A stretch of 64,000 nt of DNA from Nostoc sp. UHCC 0926. Lineage in GTDB: Bacteria; Cyanobacteriota; Cyanobacteriia; Cyanobacteriales; Nostocaceae. Positions 16,731 to 25,251 of the stretch are shown here, piece after piece. The translations under genes were made by a program, and so were the position numbers. Each line of letters begins with the position of its first letter. Position 1 is the stretch's first letter. The notes beneath the pieces were generated by a model. It made no database searches, was not told where the DNA came from, and worked only from the letters and a program-made list of their open reading frames with translations. The stretch is taken from positions 186,001 to 250,000 of the forward strand of contig NZ_CP117770.1 of assembly GCF_028623165.1 (NCBI RefSeq), written 5' to 3'.

Positions 16731-17081
16731 TTATGCGATACTGACTTCATCACTCTGCACATCAGTAGCACCACTTACCCCCCTGGCAGTCTCCACCAAT
16801 TGTGCCAATATCTCTTGTGTTGCTACTTCTCCCTTTAAAACTACGCTACTTCCCAACTGAGCAACATAGACAGAATCAATCTCATCAAATTGCGAGTCTT
16901 CGTCAAAAGCTAAGGCTACTCTTTTTGCTAAACCACTTTGGTCATATTCTCCATTTAGTCCGACTCGTTCCAGAGGAATAGTTTCCCCCGATTCGGAATT
17001 GTCAGCAATTAGAGTCGGATCTGGGTTAACTTGAGCATCTTCTGGTAATTCAAGTCCAAACAGTCTTTGTAACCAACCCAT
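16731..17081 (-). CDS. BON-domain protein, 116 aa
   Basis: The C-terminal half is a BON domain: DQSGLAKRVALAFDEDSQFD, then VYVAQLGSSVVLKGEV, then LAQLVETARGVSGATDVQSD. The V-x-L-x-G-x-V turn is intact. The N-terminal GWLQRLFGLELPEDAQVNPD is a cyanobacterial pattern of short BON proteins related to LysM/BON stress proteins. No signal peptide is seen. It probably forms an operon with the lipoprotein gene downstream; the pair is enclosed by long direct repeats. Confidence 0.85.
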   Translation of the reverse strand: MGWLQRLFGLELPEDAQVNPDPTLIADNSESGETIPLERVGLNGEYDQSGLAKRVALAFDEDSQFDEIDSVYVAQLGSSVVLKGEVATQEILAQLVETARGVSGATDVQSDEVSIA

Positions 17082-17154
17082 AACTGTAATTTCTCTTATC
17101 GTACAGATTTAAATACAGTTAATTATTGCACTGATCTGCGCTATGAACGCTTGT

Positions 17155-17404
17155 AAAAGTTGAGGTGACGGCGCTATGTTCAAAGGTTTTGGCAATTTGG
17201 CATCACAAATCTTTGAATTGCCGTTTAAATGAGATATCAACAGAACAGCCACAAATCGCCTAAGTTGACCCAACGCTGTAGAATAACTCAGCAGCCAACC
17301 CACAGCGCTCGGTCATCGCAACTCTACAAGACGCTGCGCGTAGCTTGCTTAAGAGCAGGGGTACGCTACAACTGGCTAGTAATGTACTAGAAAATACATA
17401 GTAA
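17155..17404. repeat. Right copy of a long direct repeat, with an inserted palindromic element
   Basis: Matches 15813-16021 except for an insertion around 17320-17370 that contains the CTACAAGACGCTGCGCGTAG-type palindromic repeat, showing the order of events: duplication, then insertion. It lies directly upstream of the BON gene. Confidence 0.85.
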
Positions 17405-17531
17405 TAAAGGGAATTCCCAATAAAAAAACGTCCCAAAATTTCTTGTGTGATGGGCATCCTGCCGCATCACAAGATGGGATAATCTATTTCCTGGTGTTCC
17501 CTTAATAGACAAAAGATAGTATTGAGCAACA

Positions 17532-18332
17532 ATGCAAAAACTCCTTTTTGATGGCAGAGATAGATTTAGAGCGCAGGCCCTATTCCTTGGTGAGGATATT
17601 AACTTACAGACGTTAGAGAATTACGTTTGCTTGGCGACTATGCCAGTAATGGTTAGAGTAGGTGAACACGGCTGTGCGGTACTGCTGGACTATGGTGCAG
17701 TTGTCCTGTTTAACCTTGAGCCTGTAGAAAAGGTAGCCTTTTTGACCAAACTATCCTCTCAAGTTAGTGACTCTTTTACCGACCCCGAAACAGAAGAGGT
17801 GGAAGTTCATCTCAATATTGCAGAGAGTGAACGAGCTAAGGAAGGAAAAATTTTGCTGCATGAATTTAGTGTAGAACGCTTGCAGATAGTGGCTGATATT
17901 CTCGCCAAGAGTGTTGTGCTATCTCACTATGAAACCAGCCTAGCAGCTGTATTTGATCAAATTGAACCGTTTGCAGCTAGTCTTCAACGTGAAAACAGGA
18001 GTAGACACCAGAGTCGGGAATTACTGCGTCAACTTGGGACTACTTTGTTAGTTCAACATAAGATTGTGGGTCGAGTAGAGATTATCGATAAGCCGGAGTT
18101 GCTGTGGGAGTCGCCACAGTTAGAAAACTTATATCTGCGTTTAGAGGATGAATACGAAATCCGTGAGCGTCACCATGCCCTGGAACGAAAACTAGAGTTA
18201 ATTTCCCAAACCGCACAAACCGTGCTGGAGTTCATGCAGCATAGCAGTAGCCAGCGAGTAGAGTGGTATGTGGTGATTTTGATTGTGGTGGAGATTCTGC
18301 TGTCACTGTACGACATCCTTTTTAAAGGCTAA
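17532..18332 (+). CDS. RMD1/DUF155 family protein, 266 aa
   Basis: The order of features is that of RMD1 (DUF155) proteins. There is an N-terminal beta-rich part (MVRVGEHGCAVLLDYGAVVL). A central acidic segment follows, then helices with ILAKSVVLSHYETSLAAVFD. The C-terminal coiled part (RLEDEYEIRERHHALERKLE) ends in one membrane helix (VEWYVVILIVVEILLSLYDI). In yeast the family contains mitochondrial inner-membrane proteins; the bacterial function is unknown. A GTGATG..CATCAC hairpin lies 60 bp upstream. Confidence 0.9.
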   Translation: MQKLLFDGRDRFRAQALFLGEDINLQTLENYVCLATMPVMVRVGEHGCAVLLDYGAVVLFNLEPVEKVAFLTKLSSQVSDSFTDPETEEVEVHLNIAESERAKEGKILLHEFSVERLQIVADILAKSVVLSHYETSLAAVFDQIEPFAASLQRENRSRHQSRELLRQLGTTLLVQHKIVGRVEIIDKPELLWESPQLENLYLRLEDEYEIRERHHALERKLELISQTAQTVLEFMQHSSSQRVEWYVVILIVVEILLSLYDILFKG

Positions 18333-18431
18333 CGCTTTGTGCCTCTACGTTAGCGGGACTTAAACAGATTTGAATTTTCTCTGATTTATTGCTTAAATTT
18401 AGCAAATACGTAAGGATTCAGTTCCTACCAA

Positions 18432-18500
18432 TTAAACTGCTTTGCTACTGACTGTACCCAAAGCTTTCTGCAAACGGCTGGTAAATTCTGAAGTGCGATG
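18432..18500 (-). pseudogene. Remnant of a helicase gene 3' end (copy B)
   Basis: The minus strand reads TSEFTSRLQKALGTVSSKAV and a stop, the same tail as the NERD helicase at 21047. Only about 22 codons remain. Confidence 0.7.
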
Positions 18501-18594
18501 TCTGCGACGGGCTGTTCGGTGTCGCTTAGTTTCCTCTCTACGAGACGCGCCTACGCGAACGCTTGATTGGGGGCTACGCCTACGCAACTACCAA

Positions 18595-18660
18595 TCAAAT
18601 TACTTTGGCCGCTACTTTACCTAATGCTGTTTCTAAACGAGTGGTAAATTCTGAAGGGCG
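18595..18660 (-). pseudogene. Remnant of a helicase gene 3' end (copy C)
   Basis: The minus strand reads PSEFTTRLETALGKVAAKVI and a stop. It is closer to copy A than to the intact gene. Confidence 0.7.
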
Positions 18661-18847
18661 ATGCCTACGGTGGTCAGCGAATTGGAAATGACGCTGAATG
18701 ACTCGCTCTCCGTGGCGCTATGGGTGACGCTTTGGCTGTTATCGTTGCTCTCAAAATTGGTAGAGTTGGTAAGACTACCCAACGGTTTTGGGGAGTATCG
18801 TCGGCAATGCCAATAAAAAGAAAACGCTACGCAAACAATTAGGATTT

Positions 18848-19969
18848 ATGAGATATTTACGTCATGTGATGCTGAGTATATGTAGTTGCATGGTATTACT
18901 GAGGACGACTACAATGCCCTGTTTTGCCGCTGAGAAAATTATTTTTCGCTATGGTCTATTTGAAGAATCCCTACCTGTTGCTGATTTACGTAAGTATGCA
19001 CAAAAGCAAGAAGTTTCTTCTGATTTGCAATTTTTTCTCAAATTTTTCAGTCGGGAAGAACAATTTGAGTTTCATCAGGCCCTACAAGTAAAAGCATCTC
19101 TTGATATTGTGGCTTTGGATAAGCTGTTAAATACAGAACTAGCTAAAGAAATTCTATCTGCGGTTTCCCAAGGTATCGCCCGTCGTGACCAAGCCGGGGT
19201 ACAAGCACTAGACGCGGCTGTGATCATTGGGGCGAATTCTCAAGAGGGTTTGGGGATCATCAGCTTTCTTGAAGCATATCCTAGTCAAAGACTAGTTATT
19301 AATGTTCCAGCAGTATTAAAAATAGCAAGTAAGTTAAATCTATCTCCGGTTGAAATACCACCTAAAGATAACTTAAGTTTTACACCTTTATGGCAACTAG
19401 AAGTTCAATATCAGCAATTTACTACTCAAGGAAAGCAATTCCAGGCTTGCTTGTTTGGGGATTCTGTAACTGCCGAAATAGGTAATACTCTGGGGAAAGG
19501 TACTTTTAATTTTGCCTTAAATGGGATCAGCGGTATTTCACTTGTTGAGCAACTAAAACTTCTCATTCCAACTAAAGTTAAATGCGAAAAAACTGTGATT
19601 GCTATTGGGGGTAATGATGCCTGGTATGGATTAAGTGATTCCTTATTTGCGAACAAACTCCAAGATTCAATTTCCTTAGTGCGAAGCCTTGGGAGTAATC
19701 AAATATTCTTAATTCCTGCTTTTTACTCAACAGTTGCCGCTAGTAAAGAGCCAAGTATTTCCGCAACAAATCTTCGGGTAGAGCAAATCAATACTGTGAT
19801 GAATCAAGTTGCAATTAAAAATCATATCCCATTGGAACTACAACAGGTTCAATCATTAAATGAGAATCAGGCTTTGAAAGATGATTTAAGTTCAGAAGAT
19901 GGCGCTCATTTAAATAATGAGGGAATAAATATTTATCGGCAGGCTTTATTAAAAATTCTAGGTAAATAA
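18848..19969 (+). CDS. Exported DUF1400-SGNH hydrolase fusion, 373 aa
   Basis: The ATG at 18848 is preferred because it begins a clean signal peptide (RYLRHVMLSICSCMVLL..CFAAEK); an upstream TTG at 18788 would bury it. Residues 30-160 match the DUF1400 region that heads cyanobacterial alpha/beta hydrolases. The second half, however, is an SGNH/GDSL hydrolase: FGDSV (catalytic Ser), NGISG (Gly block), AIGGND (Asn block) and DGAHLNNEG (Asp and His). The alpha/beta hydrolase part is absent. Probably a secreted or periplasmic esterase or acetyl-hydrolase; the substrate is unknown. Confidence 0.8.
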   Translation: MRYLRHVMLSICSCMVLLRTTTMPCFAAEKIIFRYGLFEESLPVADLRKYAQKQEVSSDLQFFLKFFSREEQFEFHQALQVKASLDIVALDKLLNTELAKEILSAVSQGIARRDQAGVQALDAAVIIGANSQEGLGIISFLEAYPSQRLVINVPAVLKIASKLNLSPVEIPPKDNLSFTPLWQLEVQYQQFTTQGKQFQACLFGDSVTAEIGNTLGKGTFNFALNGISGISLVEQLKLLIPTKVKCEKTVIAIGGNDAWYGLSDSLFANKLQDSISLVRSLGSNQIFLIPAFYSTVAASKEPSISATNLRVEQINTVMNQVAIKNHIPLELQQVQSLNENQALKDDLSSEDGAHLNNEGINIYRQALLKILGK

Positions 19970-20422
19970 CGATTCTGCCTTTTCGAGGGAATATACAAAA
20001 AACCCCACCTAGTAACGTATTTACTCTAATAATTGGTGGGGGGGCGATGTCTACGATGCGCTACGCCTACGCTTGGGTTTTCCTCTCTACGAGACGCTCT
20101 TGCTAGCTTGCTTCCACGTTCGCGCAGCGTCCCGTAGGGAAGTGGTACGGCGCTGCTCAGTGACCGCCGTAGACATCAATTAACATTTTAAATACTGCTG
20201 TGGTCAATCACTACCAGATAGCCTTAGAGAAAAACTTAGATTTAACATTTTTCTAGCTCACTCCTGACACAGTGACTTTAGTCATGGTCAGACTCATGAC
20301 TAAAGTCAGAGGTGGTTTTGCAAAGAGGTAAATATGATTGTGACATCAAGCATCGGTATTAAGAGATGTTGAAAAAATCTTAATTTCTCGCTTGCTTACT
20401 AAAATTATTTGAGGATATTTGC
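19970..20422. other. Intergenic region with repeats and a 14-bp dyad upstream of a secreted protein
   Basis: No gene. 20040-20165 is a mosaic of palindromic repeats (GCGATGTCTACGATGCGCTACG, TCTACGAGACGCTCTTGCTAGC). 20273-20308 is a perfect operator-like dyad. The remainder is AT-rich leader for the gene at 20423. Confidence 0.6.
20273..20308. promoter_or_regulatory. Perfect 14-bp inverted repeat, likely operator
   Basis: Arms TGACTTTAGTCATG (20273-20286) and CATGACTAAAGTCA (20295-20308) with an 8-nt spacer. Each arm itself contains a GACTTTAGTC dyad, the style of NarL-type response-regulator sites. It ends 114 bp before the ATG of the exported protein gene. A hairpin terminator is less likely because no T run follows. 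Confidence 0.5.
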
Positions 20423-20719
20423 ATGAAACGTTTTGCTTATGCTGCTCTGTGCGCTGCTGTAATTTTTTTGCCGACAGTGGCTTCGGCTCAAGAAGTCTAT
20501 CATCGGGAAGTACATCAGCAACATCGGATTACTCAAGGTGTTGAAAATGGCAGTATTAACAAACGTGAATATCGTTCATTGGAACGGAAAGAAGCATATT
20601 TAAATGCGGCTCGGAGACATGACTTGAGAAATGGACGTTTAACTAGTCGGGAACGGCAACAACTCAACCGCCGAGAAAACTCCATTTCCCGTTCTATTTA
20701 TCACGATAAGCATAACTAA
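20423..20719 (+). CDS. Small exported basic protein, 98 aa
   Basis: A clear Sec signal peptide (KRFAYAALCAAVIFLPTVASA) is followed by a highly charged, Arg-rich helical region (EVYHREVHQQHRITQGVENG, SLERKEAYLNAARRHDLRNG). The body holds two similar segments of the form I..G...G.I..REYR.LER and LR.GRLT.RERQ.LNRRE, an internal duplication. GAGGATATTTGC precedes the ATG. Similar exported proteins occur in cyanobacteria and proteobacteria; function is unknown. Confidence 0.8.
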   Translation: MKRFAYAALCAAVIFLPTVASAQEVYHREVHQQHRITQGVENGSINKREYRSLERKEAYLNAARRHDLRNGRLTSRERQQLNRRENSISRSIYHDKHN

Positions 20720-20850
20720 GGATTTCTTGAACAGAAAATAGTTAATAACATCCTCAATCTACTATTCTTTAGTCAATAGCCTAAAAACAAGACATAAAGA
20801 TTGATCTAAGCAATTTGACACTCTTGATTTGGGAGTTGATTTGGAATAAG

Positions 20851-20889
20851 ACTCGTCCGAAATATAATTTGGGACGAGTTTTATTTTTT
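20851..20889 (+). terminator. Rho-independent terminator-like hairpin
   Basis: Stem ACTCGTCC (20851-20858) with GGACGAGT (20872-20879), 13-nt AT-rich loop, followed by TTTATTTTTT. It lies 130 bp after the exported protein gene and is oriented to end plus-strand transcription. Confidence 0.7.
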
Positions 20890-21046
20890 CAGACTGAGGG
20901 ATGAAATAAGCAGTGATTACGAAAGTTACGCGCTCTTCACTGAACTTGTTGTTCGCATAGCGTCTGTCTGCGACACGCTGCGCGAACGTAGAGAAGTGCG
21001 GTAAACTACGCTCATCATCACCCATATATAAAGTTTCCTCTAAGAA

Positions 21047-22930
21047 TCATGCTGCTTTAACTGTGACCTTCTTTAATACTGTCTCCAAACGGCTGGTAAA
21101 TTCCGATGTGCGATCGCATGTCAGAATCAGTTGCTCCATTGCCCGTGTCATCGCCACGTAAAGCAGCCGTGCTTCTTCTTCTGGTGTGCTGTGTCCGTAC
21201 TGGTTAGGCATATAACCAATGCCAGGAATAAGCACCACTGGGAACTCTAGCCCTTTAGATGAGTGCATGGTTATGAGTTTGATGCTTAACTCGGCTGGGT
21301 TATAGTTGCGGCTGTCACTGCTGGCGTTTACCCACTCTATTGGTATTTGGGCTTGTTGGAAGTGGTTGTAGATGCGTAGTCCCATAAAGTTGGAGCGATA
21401 GATAATTGCTATTTCGTTCCAGGGGATATCTCGCTCGTGTAATTGTTGCACTCTATCGGCTAGGTAATCTACCTCGTGTTTAAAACTGGGTAAACGGATC
21501 AGGTCTGGTTTGGGGCCTTGCCGTCCAGCACTGGCAGGTTCTAGCAATACCACTTGGTCATCATTCCCGGTGGTAGGGGTCATCACATATGCAGCAAATT
21601 CATAGGCTACCCCTAACACCTGCTCTGTGTTGCGATAGTTGAGTTTAAAAATAGTTGTGCGTCCCTGTGCCTGAATGCCTACGCTCTTAAAGCTAAATTT
21701 TTTACTGCCTTGTTCACCGTAGAGGTTTTGGGCATCGTCATAGAGGATAAGCAGGGAATTGGTTTCGGGGTTGACCATCTGGGCAATTAATTTGAGCCAC
21801 TCTGGCTTAAAATCGTGACCCTCGTCCAGCATGACAGCGCCATACGTGCCAGCAGGTATCAACTTGGCATCGACGGCGGTAATTACTCTGTTAACCAGTT
21901 CTTCTATATAAGCTTCACCTTGATACTCTCTAGAGTCGGGTCTGGGGATGTCATACTTTTTGAGTAAATCCATGCACCAGCCATGAAAATGCCGCACCTT
22001 AATGCAACTAACTTTGTTTTTATCTTGGATAGTTTGGCGGAGTTTGGCAGCAAGAGAGACGTTGAAACATAGCACCAAAATGGGTTTGTTTCCAACTTTT
22101 GCAAGGTGTTGACAACGGTAGGCTAAAATCATCGTTTTTCCTGAACCCGCTACACCATGAATTACTCGATGTCCGTCTCCTAGACTCCGTGCCAACTGTT
22201 CTTGCTGCAAGTCCATAATTTTGAGAATGTCAGGGATTTGCAGCTGCGGCGATTCTTCTTCAGTGGCCGCGGTGTCTAACTCAAGCAAAGATAACTGCTT
22301 GGCACTAATGCGTAATTCTGGGAAGATATGCCAACGGATTCTATCTATTTGGCTGCTGGTTAAGGTCTTACCAAATTGATATGCTGATAAATCCCAAATT
22401 CGCTGCTGAAATTCCCCTGCATCTGTGCTTGGGAGCATTTCATCTTTGCAGATAACTAAGTGTGACTCAAACACTGCTGGTAGTTCACTACTGTTAAAAT
22501 CCTTGCGGGTGATGTTGGTGAACACGACCCCATGACCGTAAGGGATAATCAGCTTACCTTGATAATTACCTTCTTGCTGCACCAAGGCGCAGTCTTTTTC
22601 TAGCATTTTGTTGACTGCTAGGGCATAATCTCTGGCCTGTTGTAGTGGGTGTTTAACTTCCTTTATTCCATCCTCAGTAAGCAGTGTGACTGTGGAGGGG
22701 TTGATATTTTGAATAGTGTCTAACTTCCAGTCTTTTACTTCCAGGATGAACAAGCCCCGGCTGGGGTGCAGCACTATGAAGTCTGGGTGCAATTGCTTTT
22801 TACCTACTGGCACGTCATACCACAGCAGGTAATCATCCTCTAATTTCTCCTCCAAGCGCTGCGCTAACCTCCTCTCGCCGGGGGTCATCCGCATTGAGCA
22901 GCTATTAAATGAGGGAATTAATGTGGCCAT
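21047..22930 (-). CDS. NERD-domain SF1 (UvrD-like) helicase, 627 aa
   Basis: Residues 15-130 form a NERD nuclease-related domain with an HPDFIVL..LFILEVKDW core (Asp50, Glu64, Lys66). A UvrD/Rep-type helicase follows: Walker A GVAGSGKT (259-266), Walker B VMLDEGHDF, LNYRNTEQVL (motif IV), LITMHSSKGLEFPVV (motif V) and LLYVAMTRAMEQL (motif VI). DNA unwinding with a nuclease-like head fits phage defence or repair. TCCTCTAAGAA at 21037-21046 abuts its stop codon. Three truncated copies of its 3' end lie at 16.1, 18.4 and 18.6 kb. Confidence 0.88.
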   Translation of the reverse strand: MATLIPSFNSCSMRMTPGERRLAQRLEEKLEDDYLLWYDVPVGKKQLHPDFIVLHPSRGLFILEVKDWKLDTIQNINPSTVTLLTEDGIKEVKHPLQQARDYALAVNKMLEKDCALVQQEGNYQGKLIIPYGHGVVFTNITRKDFNSSELPAVFESHLVICKDEMLPSTDAGEFQQRIWDLSAYQFGKTLTSSQIDRIRWHIFPELRISAKQLSLLELDTAATEEESPQLQIPDILKIMDLQQEQLARSLGDGHRVIHGVAGSGKTMILAYRCQHLAKVGNKPILVLCFNVSLAAKLRQTIQDKNKVSCIKVRHFHGWCMDLLKKYDIPRPDSREYQGEAYIEELVNRVITAVDAKLIPAGTYGAVMLDEGHDFKPEWLKLIAQMVNPETNSLLILYDDAQNLYGEQGSKKFSFKSVGIQAQGRTTIFKLNYRNTEQVLGVAYEFAAYVMTPTTGNDDQVVLLEPASAGRQGPKPDLIRLPSFKHEVDYLADRVQQLHERDIPWNEIAIIYRSNFMGLRIYNHFQQAQIPIEWVNASSDSRNYNPAELSIKLITMHSSKGLEFPVVLIPGIGYMPNQYGHSTPEEEARLLYVAMTRAMEQLILTCDRTSEFTSRLETVLKKVTVKAA

Positions 22931-23069
22931 AAATGGTAGATGTTTATACGGGTTTTAAGCGATTGGGGTTTCCTCTAAGAATGGGGGCGATCGCCTGCGA
23001 CGGGCTACGCCTGCCTGGGGTTTCCTCGCTTGAATTGGGGCGATCGCTACAAATAGCAAGATGACTTTT

Positions 23070-24299
23070 TTAGTCCTCACTCTCCAACTGTTTAGGAGCA
23101 TTTAGAGCATTTTCCATAATGTCAACAATTGAATTCTTGGAATCGTACAGTATAACTAAGTGATCTCTTGCCCTAGTCATGGCTGTGTAAATTCCTGCTT
23201 TTTCTTGAAAATCCTTATCTAGATCATCTGGGTATTCATTAGCTTCATCTAATCCAGCAATGATAACTGCATCAAATTCAACGCCTTTTAAGGCATTCCA
23301 AGAGTCAACAATTATAAAAGGTCTATCTACCACATTCATATCTCTGTCTGTAGAACCTTTGGGGGCATGGTGTTCAATATTTAGCTTTGATAATTCTGTG
23401 CTGATTACATTCTTTAGTCTCCAATTCTGTGGATGCACTAAAACACCAATTGAAGATTCTTTATGGCTTGATAAGGCAAGTTTGACTTGCTGTGCAATTT
23501 GGACTGGCATCGCTTCATCAGAAATTTGCCATAAAGCTGGTTTAATATTTGAACTTCTGGAATTTTTCTTTTTGGGCTGAATAATGTCGCCTATTTTACC
23601 TCCAGCTTGTTCTTTTTTAGAAACTTTCATATTGACTTCTGATAAGGCTTCAAGTATAAATTCCCAAGCCAATTCTAGAATTTCCGGGGAGTTTCTATAA
23701 TTAACATCAAATATTTGAGAACGCCCCACAACATCAATTCCCAGTTTCCGCCATGTCCAATCTTGTTTTCTTCTGTGAGATTGTCCATATACTGATTGAG
23801 TATTATCGTAGACAAAAAATAAAGATTTTGTCTCATCATCTAAAATTTCTAGCAAAGCACGAAACCATTCATCATAGAAATCTTGTGCTTCATCTACTAA
23901 AATAGCTTGATATTTTAAGTTTGAATTTTTTGCAAAATCTATAATTTGCGCTCTTAATTCATCATTTTTATCAAATTTATAATCATAGTTTAAATTACGA
24001 TAAGCCCAACTGTGAAAGGTATTACAAGTTACTTGCCTGCTAATACCTTTCTCTCTTAGCTTTGATTTAAGCCATCCGCTCATAAAACGGTTATAGCTGA
24101 GGATTAAAATATTATCAAATTCATCAATTATTTTCTCAACTCTATTTCTTAAAACTAAAGATTTCCCAGAACCAGCAATACCCCGGACAAGAGCGTGTCC
24201 TTTGGTGTTCATGTTTCTGACTTTAGTTTGTTCTTTATCTAAATCTTCTCTCAGCAGTCTTTGATTAACAGTTTGTTGAAAATCAATCCATTGACCCAT
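23070..24299 (-). CDS. SF1 (UvrD-like) helicase without nuclease domain, 409 aa
   Basis: The start ATG 24299 has AAGGAGT 8-10 bp upstream and is preferred over 24410, which would overlap the viperin gene. Motifs: Walker A GIAGSGKS (40-47), LVDEAQDFYDEW (II), FDVNYRNSPEILELA (IV), DSWNALKGVEFDAVIIAGLD (V), GIYTAMTRARDHLVIL (VI). It is shorter than UvrD (about 720), with reduced 1B and 2B domains. It lies 85 bp downstream of the viperin gene on the same strand, so it may be co-expressed. Confidence 0.85.
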   Translation of the reverse strand: MGQWIDFQQTVNQRLLREDLDKEQTKVRNMNTKGHALVRGIAGSGKSLVLRNRVEKIIDEFDNILILSYNRFMSGWLKSKLREKGISRQVTCNTFHSWAYRNLNYDYKFDKNDELRAQIIDFAKNSNLKYQAILVDEAQDFYDEWFRALLEILDDETKSLFFVYDNTQSVYGQSHRRKQDWTWRKLGIDVVGRSQIFDVNYRNSPEILELAWEFILEALSEVNMKVSKKEQAGGKIGDIIQPKKKNSRSSNIKPALWQISDEAMPVQIAQQVKLALSSHKESSIGVLVHPQNWRLKNVISTELSKLNIEHHAPKGSTDRDMNVVDRPFIIVDSWNALKGVEFDAVIIAGLDEANEYPDDLDKDFQEKAGIYTAMTRARDHLVILYDSKNSIVDIMENALNAPKQLESED

Positions 24300-24384
24300 G
24301 ATTTTTACTCCTTGGCTTTTTTGGGTATCCCTAATATCAGTAATGAGGAAGTACGCTAACCTTAGTCTGGAATTGGCGGTACAA

Positions 24385-25218
24385 CTATTTCCAAGAGTAA
24401 ATACCTCCACGACCCAGAAAAGTTTCTACATTCCAACCGACTTGAGCCAGGGCAACATTTACACCCGCTTCCAAAATTGGTGAACTATACAAATAACGCC
24501 CTGTTGTAGTGTTGTTGTAAAACTGCCCTTGTGGATTGACCATTACATAGGAATCTTTCATCACGTTGTTTGTCTCTGCGACAAATCTTATTCCCTCATC
24601 TGAAAGGGTTTGATGTCGTTCGACAAATTCTTGAAACTGGTGTGGCGAGATTAGCAGATCCTCGACGCTCCCATCATTTTGACCTTCCACTGGCAGCACT
24701 TGAAAGACTTTCCACCTTTCTGGACGCACCCGCTTTACAAAGGTTGACATATCTTCTTGGAAGTTAAGGCTGGTGACTACTGTATTAAGTTTGACATGAA
24801 TACCGTATTGATGTAGTTTATCAAACAAAGAAATTGATCGTAGTACATGATCCCCATTCCCACGCCCTAACTGTTTTTGAATCATTTCTGAAGCAGAATC
24901 TACCGACAATGCGACCCAATCAATATCACTAGCGTGCTTTTCTAATAATTCAGTCATTCGCGCACCATTGGTCACAATACTTGTTACAAATCCCAAACGA
25001 CGCGACTCAGCTACAAGTTCACCAATGTAAGGGTGTAGTGTTGGTTCTCCCCCTGCAAAGTTAATTTTTTCTGTACCTGCCTCGCGCAATAAGAAAAGAA
25101 GACGTTTAGCATCACTGAAACTTAAATATCCTTGGACATCACGAAAGGTAGCAAAGCAAAATCGGCAATGATAATTGCATGGTTTCCACAAATGGAAATT
25201 TACAGATATTGGTCGCAT
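24385..25218 (-). CDS. Prokaryotic viperin (radical SAM ddh-nucleotide synthase), 277 aa
   Basis: The radical-SAM cluster motif is CNYHCRFC (Cys14, 18, 21) in the viperin-specific context SVNFHLWKPCNYHCRFCF. GGEP is at 56-59 in EKINFAGGEPTL. Further viperin blocks follow: RPERWKVFQVLPVEGQN, EFVERH, MKDSYVMVNPQGQF and the C-terminal FLGRGGIYSWK, equivalent to human FLKRGGKYIW. Viperins convert a nucleoside triphosphate (CTP, GTP or UTP in prokaryotes) to the 3'-deoxy-3',4'-didehydro chain terminator that blocks phage RNA polymerase. There is no N-terminal membrane helix, as expected in bacteria. A nucleotide kinase gene lies 33 bp upstream. Confidence 0.93.
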   Translation of the reverse strand: MRPISVNFHLWKPCNYHCRFCFATFRDVQGYLSFSDAKRLLFLLREAGTEKINFAGGEPTLHPYIGELVAESRRLGFVTSIVTNGARMTELLEKHASDIDWVALSVDSASEMIQKQLGRGNGDHVLRSISLFDKLHQYGIHVKLNTVVTSLNFQEDMSTFVKRVRPERWKVFQVLPVEGQNDGSVEDLLISPHQFQEFVERHQTLSDEGIRFVAETNNVMKDSYVMVNPQGQFYNNTTTGRYLYSSPILEAGVNVALAQVGWNVETFLGRGGIYSWK

Positions 25219-25251
25219 GATAATATTTTTTGGTAAGTTTAAAAGTTGAAG

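Larger units (their letters stand above)
18333..18847. repeat. Gene-free stretch with two helicase 3' remnants and palindromic repeats
   Basis: No intact gene. It contains two decayed gene ends (18432-18500 and 18595-18660), palindromic repeats (TACGAGACGCGCCTACGCGAACG near 18540), and GCGATGCC-type elements near 18660. Confidence 0.7.

Noticed and set aside
17109-17457. Two overlapping minus-strand ORFs upstream of the RMD1 gene
   Set aside because: They lie inside the long direct repeat; the left copy of the repeat has stops in the same frame, so conservation of coding is not supported.
19998-20045. CCCCACC..GGTGGGG hairpin as a terminator
   Set aside because: The loop is about 27-30 nt and the T run faces the minus strand, which has no gene there.
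20762-21025. 87-residue minus-strand ORF
   Set aside because: It runs across a terminator and a palindromic repeat, and only its RVTFVITAYF part looks coding; treated as a remnant.
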